Source: Paenibacillus assamensis DSM 18201 (GTDB lineage: Bacteria; Bacillota; Bacilli; Paenibacillales; Paenibacillaceae). Taken from it: DNA of 64,000 bases. Shown piece after piece: positions 36,350-45,735 of the stretch. The notes beneath the pieces were generated by a model. The model was given only the letters and a program-made list of their open reading frames with translations, was not told the origin of the DNA and searched no databases. Position numbers and translations under genes: made by a program. Location: NCBI RefSeq assembly GCF_000422445.1, contig NZ_AULU01000003.1, forward strand, positions 372,001 through 436,000, given 5' to 3'. Position 1 is the stretch's first letter. Each line of letters begins with the position of its first letter.

Positions 36350-36810
36350 ATTCTTCTAACGAGTGCCGCAGACGTTATTTTCGCGAAATCGGTTAATATT
36401 AATTTGTAATGGTTGCAGTGGAGCTTATTTTAGCAATAACCGCGAATAAGAGCGCTAAAACCAACAAATAAGCTCTCTCACGTTCGTTACATTTCAAAAT
36501 CACCTCATTTTGATAAAATAGCCTCTGTGGCAACCGTTAGCTCAAGCAGTTAGTAGCAGAAGCAAACAGCAGCGCTATACTGAATTCCCGCAACATTTTT
36601 TGTACTTTATCCAGCTTCCACAAAAACAAGATTCATTTCGCGCATTCTACAATGACAGCATCTACATAACAGTATAAAAAGTTAAATACAGCCCCACATT
36701 GCATGCACTATTCGACTTCATTTATACAAATATACAAATAGAAAAATGGCGACGAAGGAACAACTCCTACATCGCCATTTTTTCATGATGCCCCATGAAT
36801 TCATTTCACT
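36350..36810 (-). pseudogene. Decayed, internally deleted copy of the SEC-C locus
   Basis: 36350-36640 matches 33017-33310, including the last codons of the SEC-C gene. Here the frame reads M-N-L-V-F-V-E-A-G then stop in place of N-E-P-C-V-C-G-S-G. At about 36648 (ACAATGACAGCATCTA) it jumps directly to sequence matching 34503-34645, including the hairpin (36743-36780) and the CATGATGCCCCATGAA tract. So about 1.2 kb, nearly the whole SEC-C gene, is missing. The region 36051-36349 shows nothing recognisable. Confidence 0.75.
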
Positions 36811-36912
36811 ACCATATCACGTCATATTAACCTACATTGCATCCATTATCATTCCGTCCAACACTTCATCCACTGATACTCTATGCTATATATAAACTTG
36901 CATCACTAGCCA

Positions 36913-37095
36913 CTACCGAGCGCCTTGCAGCTCATAGTTATTCGCATGCCATTCCTTCACCATCTGATTGAGCAGAAATTGATCCTGATTACTCAAGCCG
37001 TACTGATTGTCATGCACCAAGTACTGTTGAATATTCCGTCGCAAAATTTCATTCCGTCTGTCCATCATTTCGATCTGTTCTGTCGTTTGTATCAC
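36913..37095 (-). CDS. Small hypothetical protein
   Basis: 60 residues from GTG 37095, seven bases after GGAGTG. The frame is charged and helical (TTEQIEMMDRRNEILRRNIQQ, then LSNQDQFLLNQMVKEWH). Not assigned to a family. The codon pattern and ribosome site make it likely to be real. It lies alone between the SEC-C relic and mug. Confidence 0.55.
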   Translation of the reverse strand: MIQTTEQIEMMDRRNEILRRNIQQYLVHDNQYGLSNQDQFLLNQMVKEWHANNYELQGAR

Positions 37096-37108
37096 CAAAT
37101 CACTCCAA

Positions 37109-37151
37109 TTAACAAGGATTTCCTGTTAAGGATAGGTCCAGTTTACAGGAA
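37109..37151 (-). terminator. Hairpin between mug and the small gene
   Basis: AGGATTTCCTGT pairs perfectly with ACAGGAAATCCT (12 bp) around a 19-base loop. On the minus strand TTGTTAATT follows and the small gene's ribosome site begins within about 10 bases. It may end mug transcription or attenuate the small gene. Confidence 0.5.
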
Positions 37152-37290
37152 ATCCTCCCCAATTGAAAATTGGATGTGAAAGGATTACTTCCCATTTGCA
37201 AGAGTGAGCAGGGCTGAGCCTGCCTCAGCAGGTCGAGATATACAATTACGCACAGATCCTCACGAATCCTGACGATAACGACAAAATAGT

Positions 37291-37797
37291 CTAGTCCAAA
37301 TGCTCATGCAGCTTCGAGAAAATAGCAACGATCTCGTCCAATTTCATCCGTACAAGTCCACTAGATGATGGTGCAACGAACTCCCGGATCCCTTCTACAA
37401 CAGGTGTTTCCTGAAACCCCCACTGTATGTCATGACGGGCACTATATTTTTCATACACACCTTTGCCAACAAAGCATACGATCTTTGGACGGTATGTACG
37501 AATCTTGTCTCGCAAAATAATTCGGCCTTCTGCGTATTCCTCAGCTGTAATATCTGCTGCTGCCAACGTTGGTCGTGCAACGATATTAGTAAATCCATAT
37601 CCTAGCTCCAGCAAGTCCTGATCTTCATCAGGGCGATAACGCCGTGGCGTTAAACCTGCCTCATGGATGATCGTATAGAAACGATTACGGGGATTCGCAT
37701 AGTGGTGTCCTGTCTCTCCTGAGCGTAAGCTCGGATTAAAACCGACGAACAACAGCTTGAGACCTGGCTGGAGATGATCATTGATGGCTGCTAACAT
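37291..37797 (-). CDS. mug: Mismatch-specific uracil/thymine-DNA glycosylase (Mug family)
   Basis: 168 residues, the length of E. coli Mug. LLFVGFNPSLRSG is the catalytic GxNPS motif, NPRNRFYTIIHEAGLTPRRY the second family motif, and VAPSSSGLVR the DNA-contact loop (PSxSG). The enzyme removes U or T from G mismatches and ethenocytosine. ATG at 37797. It is 29 bases downstream of the response-regulator stop, so possibly transcribed with it. Confidence 0.92.
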   Translation of the reverse strand: MLAAINDHLQPGLKLLFVGFNPSLRSGETGHHYANPRNRFYTIIHEAGLTPRRYRPDEDQDLLELGYGFTNIVARPTLAAADITAEEYAEGRIILRDKIRTYRPKIVCFVGKGVYEKYSARHDIQWGFQETPVVEGIREFVAPSSSGLVRMKLDEIVAIFSKLHEHLD

Positions 37798-37826
37798 TGT
37801 TGTTTCCTCCTATCCAGTACACCCTA

Positions 37827-38450
37827 CTAGCTAACGGGACCAAGCAGCCCAAGCTCATAGCCTTTTGCAACAGCACTGCCGCGGGATTTAACCCCAAGCT
37901 TCTGATTAATCGAAATAATATGATGCTCAACCGTTCTCATACTAATCGCCAATTCATAAGCGACCTGCCTGTTATTTTTTTCTTCCGCGATGCGTCTAAG
38001 CACTTCTCGTTCAATAGCAGACAATTGTTCCTGCTTCAAAGGATTGGTCGGACGGCTAGGAGATAACAGGTTGCAGCCTCCAGCAACTTGTCTAATCGTA
38101 TAAAGAATTTCTTCATAGGGGGATTGCTTAGAGATATAGGCATTGATACCAATTTGAAAAGCTTTCTGAATGAGTACGTTATACATGTAGCCTGAAAGCA
38201 TGACGATCTTCATGGAAAAGGATTCAAGCTCCTTTAACTTAGAGGATAATTCGAAACCGGTCATATGAGGCAGCGAAGCATCTATAACGATTACATCAGC
38301 TTGGAGTTGGGGCGTATCTTCCAGCAAGAGCAATGGATCTGTATAGCTTGCTACGACTTCTATATCCGGTTCTAGTTGCAGCCGATTATGAATCCCCTCA
38401 AGGACTAGAGGGTGATCATCCAATAAAATAACTCTTATGGATTCATTCAT
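37827..38450 (-). CDS. NarL/FixJ-family response regulator, orphan
   Basis: 207 residues. The receiver domain has the acidic pocket in LLDDHPLVLEG, the phospho-acceptor in VIVIDASLPHMTG, and the conserved Lys in SKQSPYEEI. The C-terminal LuxR helix-turn-helix reads LSAIEREVLRRIAEEKNNRQVAYELAISMRTVEHHI (split when quoted elsewhere). No histidine kinase gene is adjacent, so the partner is elsewhere. Confidence 0.92.
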   Translation of the reverse strand: MNESIRVILLDDHPLVLEGIHNRLQLEPDIEVVASYTDPLLLLEDTPQLQADVIVIDASLPHMTGFELSSKLKELESFSMKIVMLSGYMYNVLIQKAFQIGINAYISKQSPYEEILYTIRQVAGGCNLLSPSRPTNPLKQEQLSAIEREVLRRIAEEKNNRQVAYELAISMRTVEHHIISINQKLGVKSRGSAVAKGYELGLLGPVS

Positions 38451-38998
38451 GAATAATTCCCTACTTTCGAATTAGTTACATTATGTATGAATTACAGGCG
38501 GTTAGTAAGCAACAAATATCGAGAATAATGCTTCTTATTCATGTCTTTATGTTCATGGTATATTCGAACTCGCATGAATGGAGGGTAAAACGAATACTAG
38601 CTTGGAGATTGCTAATGGGGAGATAACAAAACAAACACTTCTAAAGAGTATAATATACACAGCTATCATTGTAAATTATTTCATCAACAAATTCGTATTC
38701 CTTAAAAAGTTATAGCGCTTATCTATAAGATGACACAAATGATGGAAAAACGCAAGATCAGCTTAGCTCTTATGCGCTGTTAATCACGCCACATATTTGT
38801 CAGCATAGGAACGGTCCATCAAACCTATGCTAAGACCACTTCTTGATTAGCGGTTTCGCCGCCCGCTGAACAGGAAGTAACGGGCTCATATCTATCGCTT
38901 CATCGTTAATAGTTGTCAAGCTTCAATTCGTAACACGTACTCAACTTGCTTCAAAAGTACCACCGCATCTCCATCATCAGATTAAGGGGGATTTCTTA
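38451..38998. other. Long intergenic region
   Basis: About 550 bases. Two hairpins are visible: AGCATAGG/CCTATGCT at 38802-38832 and GCCCG/CGGGC around 38863-38888. No riboswitch class was recognised. A short TTG-initiated frame at 38602 has no ribosome site at proper distance and was not accepted. Promoters for the divergent response regulator and the 34-residue gene must lie here. Confidence 0.4.
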
Positions 38999-39103
38999 AT
39001 GTCCGTGCAGAAACGCCGTCGGGAAAATGCAGACAAAATCCGCAAGCAAACCCCACATCCACACGGTAAGATCAAATCTTTCCGTGAGCTGTTCGAACAG
39101 TAA
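38999..39103 (+). CDS. 34-residue basic small protein
   Basis: ATG 38999 stands eight bases after AGGGGG, giving MSVQKRRRENADKIRKQTPH, then PHGKIKSFRELFEQ and stop. A perfect 11-bp stem follows seven bases after the stop. Ribosome site, compact frame and terminator together support a real small gene, but the family is unknown. Rich in Lys/Arg at the start; no membrane segment. Confidence 0.65.
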   Translation: MSVQKRRRENADKIRKQTPHPHGKIKSFRELFEQ

Positions 39104-39110
39104 CGGTACA

Positions 39111-39136
39111 GACGCAAGCGACTTATCGCTTGCGTC
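39111..39136 (+). terminator. Terminator of the 34-residue gene
   Basis: GACGCAAGCGA (39111-39121) and TCGCTTGCGTC (39126-39136) form a perfect 11-bp stem with a 4-base loop. The T tail is short. Confidence 0.65.
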
Positions 39137-39244
39137 CTCCCTTATACATGTGTAGTATAACCCAATTCAATCATCATCATGAAACAGAGCACGAAAACAG
39201 AAAACAACCGTAAACTTTGTAGCCATTAATGAGTGTCGCAAAAG

Positions 39245-41215
39245 TTATAATTTGAATCGAGATGCAGAATCCTGCAACGTTTCAGCAATCTTGGCGAGAT
39301 GAGCAGCTGATGCAGCAATTTCCTCCATGGAGGCTGTTTGCTCTTCACTTGCTGCTGCTACCAAATCGAATTCTTCAACCGATTGTGCAATCAATTTACC
39401 CGTAGAATCAAATGAGGACAGCATCGTTGCATTTGTTGAACGCAATTGTCCGCTGCGATCTGCAATACTTTGCATATGGAATGCCATTTGTTCCAAAGAA
39501 GCGAATACTTCGTTAAGCTTATGTGTTACAGATATCGTTTGTTCATGACCTTCTTGTACAGAAGCAGCGCTCACCTGCATTGTTGCATATACGGTGTTGG
39601 AACGGTCCATAATCTTCGTAATTATATCCGTGATTTGGGAGCTTGCTTGAACCGTTTGTTCCGCAAGTTTGCGTATTTCACTAGCAACAACAGCAAATCC
39701 ACGACCTTGCTCACCAGCATGAGCAGCTTCAATAGCTGCATTAAGCGCGAGGAGCTGTGTTTGCGATGCGATATTTTGAATAAACGCAACGATTCCCTGT
39801 ACCTGCTGCGCTTCTTCGTTCAGCGCTTCACTTTCAGTGCTCGCTTGTACAGCATGTTTCTTCATATTTTCCATCTGCACGCCGACGTTGAATAATTGGT
39901 GCTGACCCTCAGATGCCAAGCGATTCACGCCTGATGTGGTCGCAGAAGATTGTTCCACCATCTGTACGATTTCCATAAGCTCCTGTCCAGCTTCCCTAGC
40001 TAGAACTTGCACTTCTTGCAAGCTTTCACTCGTCTCCTCCGTTTGAGAGGATACTTCTTGTAAGGATTCAGACACTTGTGTTATCGTACTCACATTTTGA
40101 TCCGAATTTGCTGACAGCTCTTCAGACGCAGCTGAAACATTTTCAGAAGCCTCCATAATCTGCTTCATCATCTCGGATAGAGAATCGGACATCTCATTGA
40201 AATGGTTTTGCAATTGTCCAATTTCATCTGTGCGTGTGCTGTGCTCTGTACGAACCGTAAGATCACCCGCTGCAATACGTCCAGCAAGTCCTTGAATATG
40301 TCCAATTGGACGAATAACACTGCGTACAATGACTACAATATAGAACACCAACATCGCAAGTAGTAACACAACGAAAATGAATGCAATTTGATACAGGCCA
40401 TATATCAACTCCTCCACTTCTGCTAGCGGAAGTACTGCTACGATATTTAGCCCCAGCAAGTTGCGTTTATCAAAGCTGACATACTCTTCTTGTCCATTTA
40501 TCGTAATGTTCATATTGCCGTGATCGCTGGCTTTGAATGGAGCAAATTGAGCATCCGTAAGTTTGTCTCCAAATTTCATTTGTGGATGAACAAGCACATT
40601 GCTATCCTGATCCAGCAAACTTATGTATCCTGATTTACCTACCTTGTAGGACTTAATTAAATCGCTAAAATTATCGATCGACACGTCAATGCCGACTACA
40701 CCCTCATTGGCTGCTAACGTTTTGGAGAAAGTTATGACGATTTTCCCAGTCACTTTATCTTGATAAGGCTTGGAAATAACTACTTGTCCTTTCGCCTTCA
40801 TGGCATCCTGATACCAAGGCCGTGACTTTGGATCAAATCCTGCCTGCAACTGACCTGTGCTCTCATAGTATTCATTCTTATACGCAACGAACACCGCCAG
40901 CAGGTTGTTCATGTCATGCGACACATCACGAACTCGATTGTGCAAATATGTTGGGTCGGAACGATCTGGTGTAATGCTTTTAATCAATCCATCCAGCGTA
41001 TGCGCGTAATTATCATAAGCTTGATTTAGCACCGTTGTAATCGTAGCCGTTGATTGCTCGACATCACCAAGCAGCGTATTTTCATTTTGATTAACCGCAA
41101 AATTTGTTATCGCAAACGTCATTGCCAATACAGGTATCATCACTAAAAGTATTAATCGTACCAGCGTTTTCTTGGCAAGTGAACGATAATAAGCCTTTCT
41201 CCACCTAATAAGCAC
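39245..41215 (-). CDS. Methyl-accepting chemotaxis protein, dCache type
   Basis: 656 residues. A basic N-terminus and TM1 (about 17-40) are followed by an extracellular dCache sensor (about 45-275) with [25 protein letters not shown] and [14 protein letters not shown] signatures. TM2 is at about 277-300, then HAMP (to about 355) and the signalling coiled coil. The hairpin tip is [20 protein letters not shown] followed by [17 protein letters not shown]. It detects small molecules such as amino acids or organic acids and controls CheA. Single gene. Confidence 0.95.
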   Translation of the reverse strand: MLIRWRKAYYRSLAKKTLVRLILLVMIPVLAMTFAITNFAVNQNENTLLGDVEQSTATITTVLNQAYDNYAHTLDGLIKSITPDRSDPTYLHNRVRDVSHDMNNLLAVFVAYKNEYYESTGQLQAGFDPKSRPWYQDAMKAKGQVVISKPYQDKVTGKIVITFSKTLAANEGVVGIDVSIDNFSDLIKSYKVGKSGYISLLDQDSNVLVHPQMKFGDKLTDAQFAPFKASDHGNMNITINGQEEYVSFDKRNLLGLNIVAVLPLAEVEELIYGLYQIAFIFVVLLLAMLVFYIVVIVRSVIRPIGHIQGLAGRIAAGDLTVRTEHSTRTDEIGQLQNHFNEMSDSLSEMMKQIMEASENVSAASEELSANSDQNVSTITQVSESLQEVSSQTEETSESLQEVQVLAREAGQELMEIVQMVEQSSATTSGVNRLASEGQHQLFNVGVQMENMKKHAVQASTESEALNEEAQQVQGIVAFIQNIASQTQLLALNAAIEAAHAGEQGRGFAVVASEIRKLAEQTVQASSQITDIITKIMDRSNTVYATMQVSAASVQEGHEQTISVTHKLNEVFASLEQMAFHMQSIADRSGQLRSTNATMLSSFDSTGKLIAQSVEEFDLVAAASEEQTASMEEIAASAAHLAKIAETLQDSASRFKL

Positions 41216-41422
41216 GGCCTTACCTCCTCAATCATGCATGAAAATATCTAAATGTCCGTATACGATTTATCGGAGGAATATTTGAAAACTGAATAGGTAG
41301 AAAATTGTAATTGTTGGGATTAATATTTATAAATTATTAACAATTTTATTATCTTATATCTATCCAATCTAACATGTGTAAGTTGAGCAAGCTTATCTTT
41401 CTCCCCTAAGAAAACCGCGTTG

Positions 41423-41442
41423 TGATAGTGATTATCATTATA
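41423..41442. promoter_or_regulatory. Fur-box-like palindrome
   Basis: TGATAGTGATTATCATTATA closely matches the Fur consensus GATAATGATAATCATTATC (about 16 of 19 in one orientation). It lies between the chemoreceptor and the small cysteine-rich gene. The remainder of 41216-41588 is very AT-rich without other features. Confidence 0.5.
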
Positions 41443-41588
41443 CTGAGACTAATAATCAATTCTATTATCTATAATATCGTCAATATTAATTGTAAAAACT
41501 GTATCACAAATTTATAAATATAAGTTATGCTACATACATAACAAAACAACAAATAAACAAGCACCTTACTTTTGAGGAGGAATTATAA

Positions 41589-41720
41589 ATGTCTATTATC
41601 AAATGCCCAATCTCTGAATGTGTGAACTGGAAAGAAAACAACTGTGGAGCTTCCGTCGTACAAATCAAGCAAGAGAGTGCTGAGTGCCTAACGTTCGAAA
41701 AGAAAGAGAACAGAAAGTAA
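41589..41720 (+). CDS. Small cysteine protein, DUF1540-like
   Basis: 43 residues, ATG 41589 behind GAGGAGG. The pattern C6-P-I-S-E-C11-x-W-x5-C19-x-A-x-x-V followed by C33 matches the DUF1540 motif, short cysteine domains presumed to bind metal. A Fur-box-like site lies about 150 bases upstream and a terminator follows, so it is a free-standing small gene that may be iron-regulated. Confidence 0.75.
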   Translation: MSIIKCPISECVNWKENNCGASVVQIKQESAECLTFEKKENRK

Positions 41721-41774
41721 GTTAGAAACATCATTTGTCTTGGAGACCCAATCATCATGAAGAGTCATCCATAT

Positions 41775-41847
41775 AAAAGCCCCTTCCTAATGCTGCAAGT
41801 TGTTATTCGTACATGTGAATGACAACGCACATAAGCGGGGCTTTTTT
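41775..41847 (+). terminator. Terminator of the DUF1540-like gene
   Basis: AAAAGCCCC (41775-41783) pairs with GGGGCTTTT (41837-41845); an inner GTTGT..ACAAC stem shortens the loop. T run follows. Confidence 0.75.
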
Positions 41848-41934
41848 GCTTTCTTATATTAGCTTCTAATTTATGGAGCACACGTGCATCTCCTAATCTG
41901 CCGATAACATAACTATAAGGAGGTGTTAGCTAAG

Positions 41935-42111
41935 ATGAATGTAGCTGCAATATCTGTTCGTATGAATCAGAACATGTTGTCCCAAGCCGTCAGCCTTCGG
42001 GTCACAAAGATGTCGCAAGACCTAGCCAAGCAAGCTGGTAACGATATGGTCCAACTACTGCAACAAAGTATGCAACCAAACGTAGGACGCACTATTGATA
42101 TCAAAGTGTAA
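41935..42111 (+). CDS. YjfB-family putative motility protein
   Basis: 58 residues from ATG 41935, eleven bases after AAGGAGGT; GTG 41923 is too close to that site. The sequence (MNVAAISVRMNQNMLSQAVS, then DLAKQAGNDMVQLLQQSMQP, ending GRTIDIKV) matches the YjfB family, small proteins of Bacilli named for a presumed link with motility. No signal or membrane segment. Confidence 0.8.
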   Translation: MNVAAISVRMNQNMLSQAVSLRVTKMSQDLAKQAGNDMVQLLQQSMQPNVGRTIDIKV

Positions 42112-42255
42112 ACGCTTATTTTTTCCGCATCCCTCCACACCCCTTTTGAATGCCATAACAAACAAAAATGCAATCTTTCACGTTCTAATCAATGTGACAA
42201 GCAAATACATATGGAAATGTACCATAAATAAAAAGTTGTGTGGAGGGAATTCCAA

Positions 42256-42588
42256 ATGAACGAATTAGCTCGTGAATTTATTGCCAGTATTCGATCGGAG
42301 AAAGCACCTTTAGACGGACAAAAGCATCGCTCTAGTGGAAACTTTAGTACAGAGGTTCTTCCTCCAGGTACGAAACGCTTGCTTTGGGAAGTAGAAGGCG
42401 GCGGCGTAGATCCGTACGATATTTCATTCGATGTAAAAAGAGATGTCTCCGCTGGAACCGATCCTACGGAACTAGAAGGTGTGATTACAGGCAATGCATC
42501 TAGAGTGATATCAGCCCGCTCCTTATATATCGCTAATCCAAAAGGCGCACAGTCATCCTTCATCGTGAAAGTTTACGCAATCACGTAA
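42256..42588 (+). CDS. Hypothetical protein, beta-rich
   Basis: 110 residues from ATG 42256, eight bases after GGAGGG. The pattern of alternating strands (RLLWEVEGGGVDPYDISFDVKRDV, SSFIVKVYAIT) suggests a small beta-sandwich. No family recognised, no signal peptide. Strong ribosome site and terminator support a real gene. Confidence 0.65.
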   Translation: MNELAREFIASIRSEKAPLDGQKHRSSGNFSTEVLPPGTKRLLWEVEGGGVDPYDISFDVKRDVSAGTDPTELEGVITGNASRVISARSLYIANPKGAQSSFIVKVYAIT

Positions 42589-42610
42589 TTATAGCTCCCC
42601 ATAGATAAAT

Positions 42611-42655
42611 AAAAGGGCATGCCTCGCGTCTATATGACGCAGGCTGCCCTTTTTC
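42611..42655 (+). terminator. Bidirectional terminator
   Basis: AAAAGGGCA..GCGTC pairs with GACGC..TGCCCTTTT between two convergent genes. T runs occur on both sides, so it can serve both. Confidence 0.85.
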
Positions 42656-42665
42656 TCGTATATAA

Positions 42666-44168
42666 CTACTGCATCGCAATTGAAATTTTGTCATCCTGCT
42701 TCGACCAGTTTACTTTGGCACCAAGCGTCTCACTGACGAAACGCAGTGGAAGAAACGCGGTATCACCAGATATAAATGGAGCCGTTTGCAGCTTCACGGG
42801 CTTATCATTCACTTTCGTCTCTCCAGTAGCAAAGTTAATAGAGATGACGGTTGTCGTTTCATTGGCTTGCTTCTGCGTAATAAGAGCTTGCTTATTTTCG
42901 GCATTCCACTTAATTTCAGCACCCATGCTGCCAAATACAGAACGAAGCGGAATAAAGGCTTGGTCGTTGCGGACAATAACACCGTTCGTCAATGGTACGG
43001 ACTTGCCATTCCATTCAACGACAATTGGCTTTTGTACAGGAACTGGCTTGTCATAACTAAACTCGTAAGTACCGTGTCCAAGCTGTGCGTGCTTGTTAAT
43101 TCCCCATCCCCATAATGAGCCGTCTTTTTTCTCGAAAATGATATGTCGAGAACCAGAAGCTATTTGCACGACATCCTTCGCTAACAATTCGAACTTTGGA
43201 TTGGATGGCATCTTCTCGCGTTGAATCGTTGTACGGAATACATCACCATTTTTCGTCCAAGCTAGCAAGTCTCGTTCAACAATGAAAGCCCCTTTAACTT
43301 CCGCAATCGTCTTAAGTTGAACAGGATTCACCCCTGTATCATACTTAGTACCATCCGAATATCCCGTTACGGTTCCACTTAAAAACCATAGTCTAGATTG
43401 CGAATCAATGGCTACTTGAGTATCGTAGTCCGCGTATATGCTTTCCATTTTTCCAACACCTTTTACAAGAGATGGAACAGCCTGTTCCACTGAGGATACC
43501 TGCTTAGGAAACGCCCATAACGAACCATTCTTTTGTAAAGCAAGATTGTTCTTAATCTCTACAATATCCTTAATTATCGGTACTTGATTGGCAGGAGTCG
43601 ACTGATTCATTTTGCTCTGCCACACCGTGCCGTCTTTTTTCAATGCGAGCCAATATGACTCCTGACTCTTATTTGCAATATGATACGAATAATAACTGAG
43701 ATCACTCACTTCCTTTAGCCCCTCTATCGGAACTAACAAATCGGATAGTGGTTTTTCCAAATCTTCGTTGTCTACGTTTAAATCATAGACTTGCCCTTTC
43801 TGATCAAGCAAAATGTATTTGTTATAGCCATTACCAATGACTTCTTTGACCCCATATAACCCCTCTATCGGAATAACTTCTTGTTCTCTTGAATCCGCGA
43901 AACTTTTTTGTAAAAAATATACGGAATGATCTTTCTTCACAATAAAAGTATTGTCTACGATATACGCCACATCTGATATGTCATGTACTTGCGTAGGAGC
44001 AGATTGCTGCTGTCCCCACACCCATACAGATCCATCCTTTTTAACAATCGAATTGGACTCAAAGTTAGTAATAGTAGACTTCACAACTGCGGGCGCAGCG
44101 TAAGCCGGAATTGCTGCTACTGATAACATAGATACAATGCTAAGGCCAGCTATCCATTTCTTTATCAC
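42666..44168 (-). CDS. Secreted RCC1-like repeat protein with copper-amine-oxidase-N stalk domain
   Basis: 500 residues. A signal peptide ends near AYAAPA. Residues about 35-385 contain degenerate RCC1/alpha-tubulin-suppressor-like repeats (VKKDGSVWVWG, LKKDGTVW, EKKDGSLWGWGINKHAQLGHG). Residues about 390-500 are a copper-amine-oxidase-N-like domain (VPLTNGVIVRNDQAFIPLRSVFG, GDTAFLPLRFVSETLGAKVNW). This architecture is common in Paenibacillus secreted proteins; a binding or wall-associated role is likely but unproven. Single gene. Confidence 0.82.
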   Translation of the reverse strand: MIKKWIAGLSIVSMLSVAAIPAYAAPAVVKSTITNFESNSIVKKDGSVWVWGQQQSAPTQVHDISDVAYIVDNTFIVKKDHSVYFLQKSFADSREQEVIPIEGLYGVKEVIGNGYNKYILLDQKGQVYDLNVDNEDLEKPLSDLLVPIEGLKEVSDLSYYSYHIANKSQESYWLALKKDGTVWQSKMNQSTPANQVPIIKDIVEIKNNLALQKNGSLWAFPKQVSSVEQAVPSLVKGVGKMESIYADYDTQVAIDSQSRLWFLSGTVTGYSDGTKYDTGVNPVQLKTIAEVKGAFIVERDLLAWTKNGDVFRTTIQREKMPSNPKFELLAKDVVQIASGSRHIIFEKKDGSLWGWGINKHAQLGHGTYEFSYDKPVPVQKPIVVEWNGKSVPLTNGVIVRNDQAFIPLRSVFGSMGAEIKWNAENKQALITQKQANETTTVISINFATGETKVNDKPVKLQTAPFISGDTAFLPLRFVSETLGAKVNWSKQDDKISIAMQ

Positions 44169-44321
44169 GCGTTTGTCTCTCCCCTTCTGTGTTCAAATCT
44201 GTAGACGTCTTATGTAGTTTGACGCTCGAACAAATTAGAAAGTTTCACCAAATACATATTTTTGTAGAAAAATATATTTTTGTAGCACTCCCACATTCAG
44301 TCCCATAGCAGCAGAGAACAC

Positions 44322-44356
44322 CAAAAAAGCCGACTATTTATGAAAATAGTCGGCTT
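44322..44356 (-). terminator. Terminator of the DCC-family gene
   Basis: AAGCCGACTATTT (44327-44339) pairs with AAATAGTCGGCTT (44344-44356). On the minus strand a T run follows. Confidence 0.88.
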
Positions 44357-44369
44357 CGCATAAAGTTAA

Positions 44370-44780
44370 TCATCCTAAAAAACGTTTCCGTACATCAGGG
44401 GATGGCAGCATACAACTGTCTTTTTTCCCAAACCATTTATAGCGATTGCTAGCTATTTGGTCATACATAAGATCTCTTACCACCCTCGGCACAACAAGCA
44501 AATAATAAAGCAGCTTCCAGCCACCTTTCAAACCTTTGCAAATTCGAAGTGCCGCAGATGACTTAACGTAATATTTCTCATCTTGAATCAAAATGACGCT
44601 ATCGATACGACTAGGCACGTTATACTCTTTCATAAGCTGCTGTCCTATTTCACTCTGAATAGCAGCAAATTTATATTGAGCTTGTGGATCTCGTTTAATA
44701 ATGAATTGAACACTATGGTCGCAGAAGTTGCATTCCCCATCGAATAAAATGACGTTATTGAGCTTGTCCACTGTATTCAT
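44370..44780 (-). CDS. DCC-family thiol-disulfide oxidoreductase-like protein (DUF393)
   Basis: 136 residues, the usual length. The family name motif is present as VILFDGECNFCDHSVQFIIKRD, with the CxxC of a thioredoxin-like fold (Cys near 18 and 21), and the later YLLVVPRVVRDLMYDQIASNRYKWFGK is also typical. The substrate is unknown for the family. ATG behind AGGAG. Single gene. Confidence 0.88.
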   Translation of the reverse strand: MNTVDKLNNVILFDGECNFCDHSVQFIIKRDPQAQYKFAAIQSEIGQQLMKEYNVPSRIDSVILIQDEKYYVKSSAALRICKGLKGGWKLLYYLLVVPRVVRDLMYDQIASNRYKWFGKKDSCMLPSPDVRKRFLG

Positions 44781-44897
44781 GGCAACCCACTCCTTTATAT
44801 GGACAAATTATAACACCACATGCCAGAGCCGCTCAATGACCATAAACGCGCCTCTTGACCAACTGTTTTTGCCTCACAGATTATTATTCAAACCTTA

Positions 44898-45506
44898 TCA
44901 AATGATGTGTCGCATTTCCAGTTCTGTTACAATTCTACCCACCGCTTCCGATACCGTCTCCATCTCGGTCATAATCGTCATTTCCGCAGCTTGAGGCTCT
45001 TCATAGGGTGCAGATATACCTGTAAAATGAGGGATTGTCCCGCTGCGGGCTTTTACATACAACCCTTTCGGATCACGGCGTTCACATTCAGCTAATGAGC
45101 AGCATGCATAAATTTCGATGTAGGGATGTTCACTCAAAATATGACGCGCCATCGCTCGATCCGCTTGATACGGAGAAATAAAAGCGTTAATGACAATGAA
45201 TCCTGCGTCCGCAAACAACTTGGACACTTCTGCAATTCTCCGAATATTCTCCATCCGATCCTGTTCGCTGAAGCCTAAATCCCGATTCAATCCCATTCTG
45301 ACATTATCACCATCTAGTACATAAGCTCTAACTCCACGATTATATAAACTTCTCGCCAATGCATTGGCCAAAGTAGATTTCCCCGCACCAGATAGTCCTG
45401 TAAACCAAATCACTCCGCCTTGATGTCCATTCAATAACTCTCTTTCGGTTTTGTTTACAGATGCAGAATGCCATTGTAGATGATTCTCGCTCGACCTATT
45501 GTCCAT
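44898..45506 (-). CDS. cysC: Adenylylsulfate kinase
   Basis: 202 residues from ATG 45506 behind AAAGGTGG; 23 further codons are rejected. The P-loop is GLSGAGKST, followed by DGDNVRMGLNRDLGFSEQDRMENIRRIAEV and FISPY, all standard for APS kinase, which makes PAPS from APS and ATP. ATP sulfurylase and PAPS reductase genes are not adjacent. The C-terminal HFTGISAPYEEPQAAEM is also typical. Confidence 0.93.
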   Translation of the reverse strand: MDNRSSENHLQWHSASVNKTERELLNGHQGGVIWFTGLSGAGKSTLANALARSLYNRGVRAYVLDGDNVRMGLNRDLGFSEQDRMENIRRIAEVSKLFADAGFIVINAFISPYQADRAMARHILSEHPYIEIYACCSLAECERRDPKGLYVKARSGTIPHFTGISAPYEEPQAAEMTIMTEMETVSEAVGRIVTELEMRHII

Positions 45507-45653
45507 AACATGCAGCCACCTTTCGCGATGATGATAACAATGAGAGCAGCGTAGACCCGACCTGTCCTTCTCCAATCATTATACGCTGTTTGTAAGTGAT
45601 GGTGCATGCTGATTGCACTTTATACGTATTTTCCGAGCAATTTTAGTGATTAT

Positions 45654-45679
45654 GTTTTAAAAAAAGAAAGCACGGGTAC
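45654..45679 (+). promoter_or_regulatory. Sigma-B-like promoter candidate
   Basis: GTTTTA (45654-45659) and GGGTAC (45674-45679) are 14 bases apart, close to the B. subtilis sigma-B consensus GTTTAA-N12-14-GGGTAT. It precedes two general-stress-type genes. Confidence 0.4.
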
Positions 45680-45735
45680 ATCTAAAATAACCAAGGCAAC
45701 AACCATTCTTAAATTAATCTGGAGGTGCTACCAAC

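Noticed and set aside
38602-38715. TTG-initiated 37-codon frame upstream of the 34-residue gene
   Set aside because: GGAGGG is too far upstream (about 16 bases) and the product has no recognisable features.
38800-38890. Riboswitch candidate in the 548-base intergenic region
   Set aside because: The two short hairpins do not match the conserved cores of riboswitch classes I know.
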